DNA of 19,498 nt from Roseiarcus sp035656495 (GTDB lineage: Bacteria > Pseudomonadota > Alphaproteobacteria > Rhizobiales > Beijerinckiaceae), in contig DASRSL010000024.1 of NCBI GenBank assembly GCA_035656495.1, positions 1 through 19,498 on the forward strand, written 5' to 3'. Position numbers and translations under genes: made by a program. This document shows, piece after piece, positions 1-7,528 of the stretch. The first letter of the stretch is position 1. Every line of letters begins with the position of its first letter. The notes below the pieces were generated by a model. The model had not been told where the DNA came from. It made no database searches and saw nothing but the letters and a program-made list of their open reading frames with translations.

Positions 1-136
1 TCTTTTCGCGCAGTTTACCGCTCCTGTCGAACCAACAGCATTGAACACCCGACTCCGAAACGTCCAGAACGGTCATGTTCGGCCCAGACGGCCCGGAGGA
101 CTTTAAGCGAACCACGTCGAACTTTTCGCAAGCCAC
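1..136 (-). CDS. DUF2158 (YodC-like) small protein, 3' end outside window
   Basis: The first 45 codons of a small protein are visible, and the frame runs open off the left edge. It reads as a start followed by ACEKFDVVRLKSSGPSGPN, then MTVLDV and later CCWFD. This matches the DUF2158/YodC pattern (DVVRLKSGGP, MTV, CxWF) of roughly 60-90 residue proteins of unknown function. I chose the GTG at 134-136 because GGGAG lies seven bases upstream of it; the frame itself opens further upstream after a TAA. The conserved block starts within ten residues of this GTG, which supports the choice. The family has no settled biochemical role and no neighbour in this window suggests one. Confidence 0.7.
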   Translation of the reverse strand, partial: MACEKFDVVRLKSSGPSGPNMTVLDVSESGVQCCWFDRSGKLREK

Positions 137-215
137 CGTAAATCTCCCAGCCGCTTTTTCAGCCAACTCCAAACGAGCTAATTACTGGTGTCAAAAGAGC
201 CTAAAACACGGCGCT

Positions 216-347
216 TTAGGAGTTTGGCTTCAAGAGCTCGATCCTCGCGAGCCCCTCGATGGCCTGCGCCATGGTCCTGATGGTGGCCTCGCCGTAGCCC
301 GCAGCCACTGTCTTTGGGGAGTCCTTGGCGTCGCTGACCGGCGGCGA
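216..347 (-). pseudogene. unidentified coding remnant, C-terminal part only
   Basis: Between in-frame stops there is an open minus-strand frame of about 44 codons. It ends in AQAIEGLARIELLKPNS just before TAA at 216-218, and its composition looks like real protein. No convincing start or ribosome-binding site precedes it, and a TAA interrupts it at 348-350. It is probably the tail of a decayed gene. I do not recognise the family. Confidence 0.25.
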
Positions 348-397
348 TTAGTCCTCGGCCGGGGCCGGCCGGCCTTCACTCGATGGGCTGTCAGGGG

Positions 398-473
398 GAT
401 TACGGTGACACGCCCGTCTTTACCCCTATATCGCGGATTACGGTGACACGCCCGTCTTTACCCCTATATCGCG
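398..473 (+). repeat. 38-bp direct repeat, two perfect tandem copies, upstream of the RAYT
   Basis: The 38-base unit at 398-435 is repeated exactly at 436-473. Each unit begins with GATTACGGTGACACGCCCGT and ends in CCCCTATATCGCG. The core ATTACGGTGACACGCCC (437-453 in the inner copy) reappears as its reverse complement at 1141-1157, beyond the transposase pseudogene. The 17-bp inverted pair therefore brackets the RAYT gene, as REP-type flanks do. Confidence 0.9.
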
Positions 474-493
474 CCCATGCTGGAGCGTTGCCG

Positions 494-1131
494 ATGACCC
501 GCATCGCCCGCGCCGCCGTTCCCGGCCTGCCGCATCACGTCACGTGAGCGCGGCAACCGGCGGGAGCGCGTCTTCTTCGAGGAGGGCGACTATCCCCTCT
601 ATCGCGACTGGCTCGGGGAATCGTGCCGCCGCCTCGGTGTCGAGGTCTCATGCCTATTGCCAGATGCCGAACCATGTTCATCTCATCCTGACGCCGCAGG
701 ACGACGAGGGCTTGGCGCTGGCGCTGTCGCGGGGCCACCGGCCCTATGCCGGCTTCGTCAACGCCCGCATGGCGACAGACCGGCGATCTGTTTCAAGGGC
801 GGTTCGGCTCGGTGGCGCTCGACGAGGTGGCACTCAATCCCGTGCGGGCTCGGCTGGTCCGGCGGGCCGAAGACTGGCCGCATTCGAGTGTGCGCGCGCA
901 TCTCGCCGGGCGCGACGACGGACTCGTCCACATCGGGCCGATCATCGACCGCGCCCCGCGTTTCGCCGACCTGCTCGAAGGCGAGGCCGACAGCGCCGCG
1001 TTCGTCCGCTCGGCCGGCCGCTCGGTGTGGCGGGCTTTGCGGCGGAGATCGAGAAGCATCTCGGGCGCACGCTCGCGCCGGGCAAGCGCGGCCGCAAGCC
1101 GCGCGAAACCAAGCTGCCCCGGATGAATTGA
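494..1131 (+). pseudogene. REP-associated tyrosine transposase (RAYT, IS200-like TnpA_REP), frameshifted
   Basis: RAYTs are single-copy relatives of the IS200/IS605 Y1 transposases that act on REP palindromes. The reading starts at ATG 494 with MTRIARAAVPGLPHHVT and then changes frame. Frame 3 gives RGNRRERVFFEEGDYPLYRD. Frame 1 from about 637 gives the HUH metal-binding block CQMPNHVHLILTP and YAGFVNAR. Frame 2 from about 770 gives TGDLFQGRFGSVALDE, then ALNPVRARLV and SVRAHLAGRDDGLV. Frame 1 again from about 1025 gives AEIEKHLGRTLAPGKRGRKP up to the TGA at 1129-1131. About eight residues (the usual linker before VALNPVRARL) are also missing near 820. At least four frameshifts make it inactive. 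The flanking 17-bp inverted repeats (437-453 and 1141-1157) fit a RAYT locus. Confidence 0.9.
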
Positions 1132-1140
1132 GGTAAACAT

Positions 1141-1157
1141 GGGCGTGTCACCGTAAT
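1141..1157 (-). repeat. inverted copy of the RAYT-flanking core repeat
   Basis: GGGCGTGTCACCGTAAT is the exact reverse complement of 437-453 and lies ten bases after the stop of the RAYT pseudogene. Together they form the outer inverted repeats of the locus. Confidence 0.85.
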
Positions 1158-1303
1158 AGCAGGCGCTGAAAGGACCTGACCTGGCCGATGAGGCGAAGGC
1201 GCTCAGCGCGTTCATCGTGTGCCGTTGAAGCCGGTGGATGAGGCTGCGGCTCCAAACACGGATCGCCTCAAGAGGCTAAGCCGCCGCCGGCGGCCCCCGC
1301 GCG

Positions 1304-1441
1304 CCCTTCTCCCGTTCGGGAGAAGGGTCGGGGATGAGGGTGCAGGCGGCCGCGGTTGGCGGCGGCGCCGTCCGGCGAAAACCGCATCGGCCCAGTTCCC
1401 TCATCCGGCGCTTCGCGCCACCTTCTCCCGGCGGGAGAAGG
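1304..1441. repeat. pair of oppositely oriented REP-like palindromes (CTTCTCCC family)
   Basis: CCCTTCTCCCG (1304-1314) faces CGGGAGAAGGG (1317-1327) across a two-base loop and is followed by GGATGAGGG. The second element has CCCTCATCC, a small GGCGC/GCGCC hairpin, then CCTTCTCCCG (1421-1430) facing CGGGAGAAGG (1432-1441). The two elements are inverted relative to each other with about 60 bases between them, the arrangement of a BIME. The same family recurs at 4587-4709. The rest of 1158-1598 holds no gene I can support. Confidence 0.85.
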
Positions 1442-1598
1442 CGAGTCCCGCGTTACCGTCATCAAGGCTTCCGTCGTCGCCGAATTCCTGCAGGGACAAC
1501 GCCATCAAGCTCGCAATCGGCGAGGCGTCGCAGGCGATGAGCGGACCCGACCTGGCCGCGCGGTCGCTGGGCGCTCGCCGCGCTGCTGAGCGCCGCCC

Positions 1599-1991
1599 CT
1601 ACCAGCGCGTGAGCTGGACGATTTGAATGAGGTTGCCGCAGGTGTCGTTCAGCCGGGCGATGGTCGAGCCGGGGGCCTGGGTCGGCGGCGTGGCGAACTC
1701 GCCGCCGCGCGCCTTGATGCGCTCGTAGTCGCCCTTGACGTCGTCGCTATAGAACATGGCCGCCGGCTGGCCCTGCTCGAATATGGCCTGCTGGTAGGCC
1801 TTGGCCGCCGCATTGTTGTTGAGCGCGAGTTGCAGCTCGGCTCCGTCCGGCTCGTCGGGCGAGGCCACCGTCAGCCAGCGATACGGCCCGTTGCGGAAAT
1901 CGGCCTTCTTCGTAAAGCCCAGTATTTCGGTATAGAAGCGCAGAGCCTTGTCCTGATCGTCCACGTAGACGCTGGTCAACTTTATCTTCAT
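1599..1991 (-). CDS. VOC-family (glyoxalase/bleomycin-resistance fold) protein
   Basis: 130 residues, the usual length of a single-module vicinal oxygen chelate protein. It opens with MKIKLTSVYVDDQDKALRFY followed by TEILGF, the typical first beta-alpha unit. It continues with YRWLTVASPD, ELQLAL, PAAMFYSDDV and GSTIARLNDTCGNLIQIVQ, a C-terminal half in which the DTCGNLIQI strand usually supplies a metal ligand. GGAGG lies eight bases before ATG 1991. Family members include dioxygenases, glyoxalases and resistance proteins; the substrate cannot be told from sequence. The gene stands alone, about 160 bases downstream of the lytic transglycosylase gene on the same strand. Confidence 0.85.
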   Translation of the reverse strand: MKIKLTSVYVDDQDKALRFYTEILGFTKKADFRNGPYRWLTVASPDEPDGAELQLALNNNAAAKAYQQAIFEQGQPAAMFYSDDVKGDYERIKARGGEFATPPTQAPGSTIARLNDTCGNLIQIVQLTRW

Positions 1992-2149
1992 CGGTCTTCC
2001 CTCCGTCGGTCACGTTCGCGGCGCTCCGCGTCATTTCGATGACGCTGCATTCATTGGTCCATCCTTCGAGGTCATCGAACCGGCTTTGCCCGACGCCCAA
2101 TCGATTAGCGATCAGCGTGACAAGCGCGGCGCGGGCTTGGCGGCGCCTC

Positions 2150-3406
2150 TCATTTTTGCGGGTCGATCCGCTTCAAGAGCGCGAGGTCGGCGTATCCGTC
2201 CGGCTTGAGCCCGTTGCGCTCCTGATAGGCGCGAACCGCCGAGCTCAGCGAGTCGCCGGCCATTCCGTCGATCTCGCCGGGATCATAGCCGAGTTGCTTG
2301 AGCCTGACCTGCAGCCGGCGGACCTGACTTCCGCCGAGAGGCTGGTCCTTCTTGGGCCAGTCCGCGACCAGGCGGCCGCCGCCGGTGACGGCGTCGCCGA
2401 GCAATGCGACCGCAAGCGCATAGGACATCGAGGGGTTGTACGCCTTGATGACCTCGAAGTTGCTCGTGACCAGGAAGACCGGGCCATCGGCTCCGGCGGG
2501 CATGAGCAGGCGCCCCTCGCCCGCCGCGGGCAGCGCCGAGCCGTCCGCGCGCCGAACCCCCCGGGCGGCGAAGCCGGCGAACGGAGTGAGCCGCGACGAA
2601 TCGGCGTCCTTGAGCGTGAAATCGGCGGGCAGCCTGACCTCGACGCCCCAGGGGAGGCCGGCCCTCCAGCCGTTGCTCGCGAGATAGTTGGCGGTCGAGC
2701 CGATCGCGTCGGCCTCGCTCGTCCAGATGTCGCGGCGCCCGTGGCCCTCGAAATCGACCGCATAGACGAGGAAGCTCGACGGCATGAACTGCGTCAGTCC
2801 CATCGCTCCCGCCCAGGAGCCGCGCATCGCCGGCGGCGTGATATCGCCCTCCTGGAGAATGACGAGCGCGAGCAGCAATTCGTCGCGGAAGTAGTCGCCG
2901 CGACAGCGGGCGTAGGCGAGGCTGGCCAGCGCCTGGATGACGTTGTCCGACCCGGCGAAGCCGCCAAAGTCGGTCTCCACGCCCCAGATGCCCATGATGA
3001 CGCCCGCGTCGACGCCGAAAGTCCTGTTCGCCTTCTTGAGCCAAGCGCTCGCCTTCTCGGCTTTGGCGCGGCCGCGCTCGATGCGTTGGGGCGAAACGGC
3101 GGCGGCGATGTAGTCCCAGATCGGCCGGACGAACTCAGCTTGGCTGTTGGCCTCGGCGACGACCCTCCGGTCGAAGGAGACGCCCTGGAAGGCGCGATCG
3201 AACATCTGGCGCGAGACGCCGCGTTCCGCCGCGGGCGGCCAAAGCGACGCGACGAATTCCCGAAACGAAGGATCGCGGGACGGCTGCTCTTTCGGCGACG
3301 CCTCGGCGGAGACGGCGAGGCAGCCCGACAAGACGAGGAGGAAGCCGAGGCGAAGGAGAATCCGGACCCAAGGGAATGGATTAAGACCGAGCCGGTCCGC
3401 GCGCAT
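2150..3406 (-). CDS. lytic murein transglycosylase (MltB family) with C-terminal peptidoglycan-binding domain, lipoprotein
   Basis: The family cleaves the MurNAc-GlcNAc glycosidic bond in peptidoglycan to give 1,6-anhydromuropeptides. From ATG 3406 (AGGAG just upstream) the protein has 418 residues. It has a basic start, a hydrophobic stretch and a lipobox ending LVLSGC with Cys29, so it is probably anchored in a membrane facing the periplasm. The SLT_2 domain spans about 45-340 and contains GIWGVETDFGG with the catalytic glutamate near residue 144, then AMGLTQFMPSSF and DIWTSEADAIGSTANYL. A PG_binding_1 repeat (RRLQVRLKQLGYDPGEIDG) lies at about 350-415. The frame extends upstream to 3562, but that segment lacks a signal sequence. 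It is divergent from the sugar-transport genes. Confidence 0.93.
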   Translation of the reverse strand: MRADRLGLNPFPWVRILLRLGFLLVLSGCLAVSAEASPKEQPSRDPSFREFVASLWPPAAERGVSRQMFDRAFQGVSFDRRVVAEANSQAEFVRPIWDYIAAAVSPQRIERGRAKAEKASAWLKKANRTFGVDAGVIMGIWGVETDFGGFAGSDNVIQALASLAYARCRGDYFRDELLLALVILQEGDITPPAMRGSWAGAMGLTQFMPSSFLVYAVDFEGHGRRDIWTSEADAIGSTANYLASNGWRAGLPWGVEVRLPADFTLKDADSSRLTPFAGFAARGVRRADGSALPAAGEGRLLMPAGADGPVFLVTSNFEVIKAYNPSMSYALAVALLGDAVTGGGRLVADWPKKDQPLGGSQVRRLQVRLKQLGYDPGEIDGMAGDSLSSAVRAYQERNGLKPDGYADLALLKRIDPQK

Positions 3407-3537
3407 GAGCCTCCTTCGCAAACCTGATGGCGCCTCGACTGGCCAAATCGTACACGAACATGCGCCCGGGAGGAAGCCGCGCCAGAGGATCGGCGCTTCC
3501 TCGCCGAAAAAGTCTCGTTGACGACGAACGGGCGCAC

Positions 3538-3551
3538 TGCGAAGCTTCGCA
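3538..3551. promoter_or_regulatory. perfect 14-bp palindrome, operator candidate for the sugar transporter
   Basis: TGCGAAGCTTCGCA is its own reverse complement and ends 28 bases before the ATG of the binding-protein gene, in the 173-base divergent spacer. Size and position suit a dimeric regulator. The centre is GC rather than the CG usual in LacI-family operators, so the regulator class is open. No convincing sigma-70 hexamer pair was found beside it. Confidence 0.35.
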
Positions 3552-3579
3552 TGATAAATCAAGTCCCAGGGAGGGCATC

Positions 3580-4569
3580 ATGGAACGCCGCACCGCAATG
3601 AAACTCATGGGCGCCACAGCCGCGATGGCGGGCGCGGGGCTGCTGCCGGGCCGCGCCGGCGCCGCGGAGAAGCAGACCATCGCCCTGATCCCCGGGCTTA
3701 CCGCGGACGGCTTCTACATCACAATGCACCGGGGCGCGGAAGCGGCGGCGAAGGCCGTCGGCGCGGAGCTCATCTATCAGGGCGCGGCGGAATGGAACGT
3801 TTCGCTGCAGGTGCCGGTTCTCGACGCGATCATCGGCAAAAAGCCGGGGGCGATCATGATCGCTCCGGTCGACAAGACGCAGCTCGTCAAGCCGCTGCGC
3901 AAGGCGTTCGACGCCGGCATCGCGATCGTGTGCGTCGACACCTTCATCGGCAACGGCGTGTTCCAGACCGGCTCGGGCGACGCCGACTTCCCGATCAGCT
4001 ATATCGCCTCGGACAACGTGCTCGGCGGCCGCATCGCGGGGCGCGCGCTCGCCAAGGCGATCGGCGACAAGGGCAAGGTCTATGTCTCGAACGTCAAGCC
4101 CGGCGTGTCGACCACCGACCAGCGCGAGGAGGGCTTCAAGCTGGAGATGAAGAACCACCCGAACATCGAGGTGCTCGGGACGCAGTTCAACGACGACGAC
4201 GCCAACAAGGCGGCCGCGCAGGTGCAGGCGGTGATGGGCCGCGTGCCGGACCTGGCCGGCGTGTTCGGCGCCAACCTTTTCTCCGCCACCGGCACCGCCA
4301 ACGGCGTCAAGCAGGCCGGAAAGGCCGGAAAGGTCAAGATCGCCGGCTTCGACGCGCCGGAGTCGGTCGTCGGCCTGTTGAAGGACGGCACGTTCGAACT
4401 GACGATCGCCCAACACCCGGCCGAGATCGGCTATTTCGGCTACATAGCGGCTTTCGCCCATCTCACCGGCAACCCCGTCCCGACGGCGATCGGCACCGGC
4501 TTCACGGTGATGACCAAAGACAACATCGACGACCCGAATGTCTCGAAGTTCCTCTACAAGAGCTCGTGA
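3580..4569 (+). CDS. sugar ABC transporter periplasmic substrate-binding protein (RbsB/FrcB type)
   Basis: 329 residues from ATG 3580, preceded by GGGAGGG. The N-terminus ERRTAMKLMG, followed by an Ala-rich hydrophobic stretch ending GRAGA-AE, looks like a Tat-type signal with cleavage near residue 27; Sec export is also possible. The mature part is a type I periplasmic binding protein (Peripla_BP_4). It has IALIPGLTADGFY, the ligand-cleft segment IMIAPVDKTQLVKPL, VCVDTFIGNG, YIASDNVLGGRIAG, and FDAPESVVGLLKDGTFELTIAQHP near the end. It is the first gene of a three-gene importer. Substrate is probably a monosaccharide but cannot be named. A paired palindrome separates it from the permease gene. 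Confidence 0.9.
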   Translation: MERRTAMKLMGATAAMAGAGLLPGRAGAAEKQTIALIPGLTADGFYITMHRGAEAAAKAVGAELIYQGAAEWNVSLQVPVLDAIIGKKPGAIMIAPVDKTQLVKPLRKAFDAGIAIVCVDTFIGNGVFQTGSGDADFPISYIASDNVLGGRIAGRALAKAIGDKGKVYVSNVKPGVSTTDQREEGFKLEMKNHPNIEVLGTQFNDDDANKAAAQVQAVMGRVPDLAGVFGANLFSATGTANGVKQAGKAGKVKIAGFDAPESVVGLLKDGTFELTIAQHPAEIGYFGYIAAFAHLTGNPVPTAIGTGFTVMTKDNIDDPNVSKFLYKSS

Positions 4570-4586
4570 TCGCGCGGCCGGGCATC

Positions 4587-4709
4587 CCCTCACCCGGCGG
4601 CCTTCGGCCGGCACCCTCTCCCGCAAGCGGGAGAGGGGCCACCCGGCGCCGAGACTCCCTTCTCCCGCTTGCGGGAGAAGGTGGCCGGCGTCAGCCGGCC
4701 GGATGAGGG
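4587..4709. repeat. pair of inverted REP-like palindromes between the binding-protein and permease genes
   Basis: The first element has CCCTCACCC, the hairpin GGCGGCC-TTC-GGCCGGC, then CTCTCCCGC facing GCGGGAGAG. The second has CCCTTCTCCCGC facing GCGGGAGAAGG, a GGCCGGC/GCCGGCC hairpin and GGATGAGGG. The two run in opposite directions, so the transcript can form local hairpins or one long stem. It is the same family as 1304-1441. Position inside the operon suggests an mRNA-stabilising or attenuating role, which is inference. Confidence 0.85.
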
Positions 4710-4754
4710 CTCGCGCAGCGATTCATCCAAGAGTCATCGTGCTCTAGGCGCCCC

Positions 4755-5789
4755 ATGACGATTGCAACGGCGTCGCCCTCAGCGCCGCTCCCCCATCCGA
4801 TCATCCTGTGGATCGCACAGCTCAGGGCCTGGGTGTTCCTGACCCTGCTCGTCCTGTTCTTCGAGGCCTGGGCGCGCATCGCCGAAGGATCCTCGTTCCT
4901 CTTCAACGTCTATAACATCCAGTCGATCCTGGTGTTCGCCACCGCGCCGCTCCTGCTGGCGCTCGGCCAGACCTTCGTCATCATCTCGTCGGGGATCGAC
5001 CTGTCGGTCGGCTTCGTGATGGGACTGTCGTCGGTGATCGCCGCGCATGCGTCCAATTATTTCGCCGCCCAATGGGGCCTTCCGCCGTTCGCCGCGATGG
5101 CGGCGGCGATCCTTTCGGGGACGGCGGTCTCGGTCATTCCCGGCCTCGTCAACGGGCTGCTTATCGCCCGTCTGCAAATCCCGCCGTTCATCGGCACGCT
5201 CGGAATGTACGGCGTCGCGCGCGGCGCAGCCTATCTCTTCGCCGGCGGCATGACGGTCGCCATCGACAACGAGTGGTTCAGCGCCATCGGCAACGGCCGC
5301 ATCTTCGGAGTCCCGGTGCTGGTCATCATCGCCGCGGTCGCCTGCCTCGTCCTGCATTACATGCTGTCGCAGACGCGTTTCGGGCAGCACACCTATGCGC
5401 TCGGCGCAAGCAAGCCGGCCGCCAATCGCGCCGGCATCGACATCAAGACGCTGATCCTCAAGATCTACCTGCTGTCGGCCGTCATGGCCGGCGTGGCCGG
5501 GGCGATGTACACCGGCCGCTTCACCGCCGGCGCGGCTCAGGCCGGCGAGCCGCTGTTGCTCGATTCGATCGCCGCCGTCGTCATCGGCGGGGCGAGCCTG
5601 TTCGGCGGATCGGGCACAATCTGGGGGACGATCGCCGGCGCGCTCGTCATCGCGGTCATCCAGTACGGCCTCGTCTACATCAACGTCGAGCCGTTCTGGC
5701 AGTTTATTGCGGTCGGCGCGGTCATCATCGTCTCGGTGCTCGTCGACCAGACGCAGCGCCGCCTGATGGGAGGCCAGGAGGTTGAGTGA
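4755..5789 (+). CDS. sugar ABC transporter permease (RbsC/FrcC type, BPD_transp_2)
   Basis: 344 residues, mostly hydrophobic, with about eight to ten membrane segments. The family block ALGQTFVIISSGIDLSVGFV (near residues 70-90) and the later SIAAVVIGGASLFGGSGTIWG are diagnostic of CUT2 permeases, which form the homodimeric membrane channel for ribose/fructose-type importers. The start at 4755 has only a weak ribosome-binding site. It lies 45 bases after the palindrome pair, so re-initiation after the hairpins may be limited. Its last eight bases overlap the ATPase gene, which suggests translational coupling. It acts with the binding protein upstream and the ATPase downstream. Confidence 0.93.
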   Translation: MTIATASPSAPLPHPIILWIAQLRAWVFLTLLVLFFEAWARIAEGSSFLFNVYNIQSILVFATAPLLLALGQTFVIISSGIDLSVGFVMGLSSVIAAHASNYFAAQWGLPPFAAMAAAILSGTAVSVIPGLVNGLLIARLQIPPFIGTLGMYGVARGAAYLFAGGMTVAIDNEWFSAIGNGRIFGVPVLVIIAAVACLVLHYMLSQTRFGQHTYALGASKPAANRAGIDIKTLILKIYLLSAVMAGVAGAMYTGRFTAGAAQAGEPLLLDSIAAVVIGGASLFGGSGTIWGTIAGALVIAVIQYGLVYINVEPFWQFIAVGAVIIVSVLVDQTQRRLMGGQEVE

Positions 5790-6528
5790 AGCCCAGCCCA
5801 TCCTCTCCGTCCGCAACGTCTCGAAGGCCTTCGGCGCCGTGCAGGCGCTCAATCGCGTGTCGTTCGACGTCCACCCGGGCGAGGTTGTCGCCCTCGCCGG
5901 CGACAACGGCGCCGGCAAGTCGACGATCATCAAGGCGATTTCCGGCGTGCTCCGCCACGACGAGGGCGAAATCCTGCTCGACGGCAAGTCGATCGACTTC
6001 GCCACGCCGCACGAGGCGCGCGACAGCGGGATCGAGACGATCTACCAGGACCTCGCGCTCGCCGACAATCTGTCGATCGGCGAGAACATCTTCCTCGGCC
6101 GGGAGCCGAAGCGGCGAATGCTCGGCGTGCTGCCGGTCCTCGACCGGGCCGCAATGGCCGATGCGGCGAAGAGGACGATGGCCAGCCTCGACTTCCATGT
6201 CACCAGGCTCGACGCCCCGGTCGCCGCCTTTTCCGGCGGCCAGCGTCAGGCGATCGCCATCGGGCGCGCCATTTTCTGGAACGCTCGCCTCGTCATCATG
6301 GACGAGCCGACGGCGGCGCTCGGCGTGCCCGAGCAACGCCGCGTACTGGCGCTGATCAAATCGCTGCGCGCCCAGGGCAAGGGGATCATCTTCATCTCCC
6401 ACAACCTGCGCGACATTTTCGAGGTCGCCGACGAGATCGTGGTGTTCCGCCACGGCGAGAATTCCGGCAATCGCAAGCCGTCGGAAACCACGCCCGACGA
6501 GATCGTGAAGTTGATGGTCGGGAGCTGA
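5782..6528 (+). CDS. sugar ABC transporter ATP-binding protein, single ABC domain (FrcA type)
   Basis: 248 residues with a complete ATPase core: Walker A GDNGAGKST (40-48), Q-loop glutamine 89 in IYQDLAL, signature FSGGQRQ (150-156), Walker B RLVIMDEP (169-176) and H-loop ISHN (His207). The start is TTG 5782, the only possible start in this frame because a TGA lies 18 bases upstream; GGGAGG sits eight bases before it. It overlaps the permease stop by eight bases. RbsA/XylG-type ATPases carry two ABC domains (about 500 residues), whereas this has one, as in FrcA of rhizobial fructose importers. Gene order is also FrcB-C-A. No sugar kinase or regulator follows. Confidence 0.92.
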   Translation: MSEAQPILSVRNVSKAFGAVQALNRVSFDVHPGEVVALAGDNGAGKSTIIKAISGVLRHDEGEILLDGKSIDFATPHEARDSGIETIYQDLALADNLSIGENIFLGREPKRRMLGVLPVLDRAAMADAAKRTMASLDFHVTRLDAPVAAFSGGQRQAIAIGRAIFWNARLVIMDEPTAALGVPEQRRVLALIKSLRAQGKGIIFISHNLRDIFEVADEIVVFRHGENSGNRKPSETTPDEIVKLMVGS

Positions 6529-6600
6529 GGGCCTTCCCGTTTCGCTCCAGCCCGGCGACGGTGACCGAGCGATCGTGCGTCCGGGCAGGGTTGCGGCGCA

Positions 6601-7464
6601 CTACCGCGGCGGGGTCAGCCATTCGCATACGTGGGTCCCGCGTCCCTGGCGGGCGAGAAGTCCAGCGAGCCACGACAGGAGCGAACGGGCTTCCTCGAAG
6701 AGCGTGTGCGGCGGGTTGACGACGAGAAGCCCGGCGCGCGCCAGCGGCCGCTGGCCCTGCGCGCCGAGGAGGCCTGGCCCGACGTCGAGCTCGAGCCTGA
6801 GGATGTTCGGCGCCCCGGGCGCGGCGAGGCTATTGAGAAAGCGGGCGTCCTGCGCCGCCTCGCGGATCGGCCGCCATGCGACATAGATTCCGGTCGGCCA
6901 CTTGTGGATCGCACGCTCGAGCGCCTGTTCGAGGCGCCGAAGCTCGTCAACCGCCTCGAACGGCGGGTCGATCAGGACGAGGCCGCGCCGTTCCTTCGGC
7001 GGCAGGTAGGCGTTGAGCGCCACATAGCCGTCCGTGCCGACGATGCTGAGCCGGCCGTCATGCCCGAGCGCGGCGATCAGCTTCTCGCGCTCCTCGGGAT
7101 GCGCCTCTGAGAGCGCGATGCGGTCCTGCGGACGCATGAGCGTTTGCGCGATCGTCGGGGAGCCGGGGTAGGAGGCGGGCATGCCGCTCGCGTCGTGCGG
7201 GCCGATTGCGCGGACATAGGGCTCGATGAGCGCGGCGATTCGCACGGGCGGCGCGGCCGTCAGGAGCCGCGCCACGCCCTCGCGCCATTCCGGCGAGCGC
7301 TTCGCCTCAGGTCCGGCGAAGTCGTAGCGCCCGGCGCCGGCGTGCGTGTCGATGAAGCGGAAGGGCGCATCCTTGCGGGCGAGATAGACGAGGATGCGCG
7401 CCAGAATCGCGTGCTTCATCACGTCGGAGAAACTGCCGGCGTGGAAGGCGTGGCGGTAGTTCAT
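6601..7464 (-). CDS. rlmJ: 23S rRNA (adenine(2030)-N6)-methyltransferase RlmJ
   Basis: RlmJ transfers a methyl group from S-adenosylmethionine to N6 of A2030 (E. coli numbering) of 23S rRNA. The protein starts MNYRHAFHAGSFSDVMKHAI, the hallmark of the family. It carries the SAM-binding segment FIDTHAGAGRYD (38-49) and the catalytic DPPF of LVLIDPPFEAVDEL (166-169), equivalent to DPPY in E. coli. Its 287 residues are close to the usual 280. I chose ATG 7464 because the conserved N-terminus begins exactly there, although the ribosome-binding site is weak; the frame extends to 7530 without family similarity. It converges with the ABC ATPase gene across 72 bases. Confidence 0.95.
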   Translation of the reverse strand: MNYRHAFHAGSFSDVMKHAILARILVYLARKDAPFRFIDTHAGAGRYDFAGPEAKRSPEWREGVARLLTAAPPVRIAALIEPYVRAIGPHDASGMPASYPGSPTIAQTLMRPQDRIALSEAHPEEREKLIAALGHDGRLSIVGTDGYVALNAYLPPKERRGLVLIDPPFEAVDELRRLEQALERAIHKWPTGIYVAWRPIREAAQDARFLNSLAAPGAPNILRLELDVGPGLLGAQGQRPLARAGLLVVNPPHTLFEEARSLLSWLAGLLARQGRGTHVCEWLTPPR

Positions 7465-7528
7465 CGAGGGTGGCCCAGACTCAGCGTTCGACCAACCGGC
7501 TTGTCTTCGCTTCACATGAGTTCCTGTC

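Noticed and set aside
75..446. Plus-strand open frame of 123 codons
   Set aside because: Opposite the DUF2158-like start and it runs into the 38-bp repeat; no protein-like pattern.
398..473. Two-copy repeat considered as a CRISPR fragment
   Set aside because: The copies are directly adjacent with no spacer, and the core recurs inverted beyond the RAYT.
2039..3427. Long plus-strand open frame of 462 codons
   Set aside because: It lies antisense to the lytic transglycosylase, whose motifs are clear; the translation is Arg/Glu/Asp-rich shadow sequence of GC-rich coding DNA.
3559..4626. Minus-strand open frame of 355 codons
   Set aside because: Antisense to the binding-protein gene, with no family pattern and biased composition.
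4779..6005. Minus-strand open frame of 408 codons
   Set aside because: Antisense to the permease and ATPase genes; Asp/Arg/His-rich shadow.
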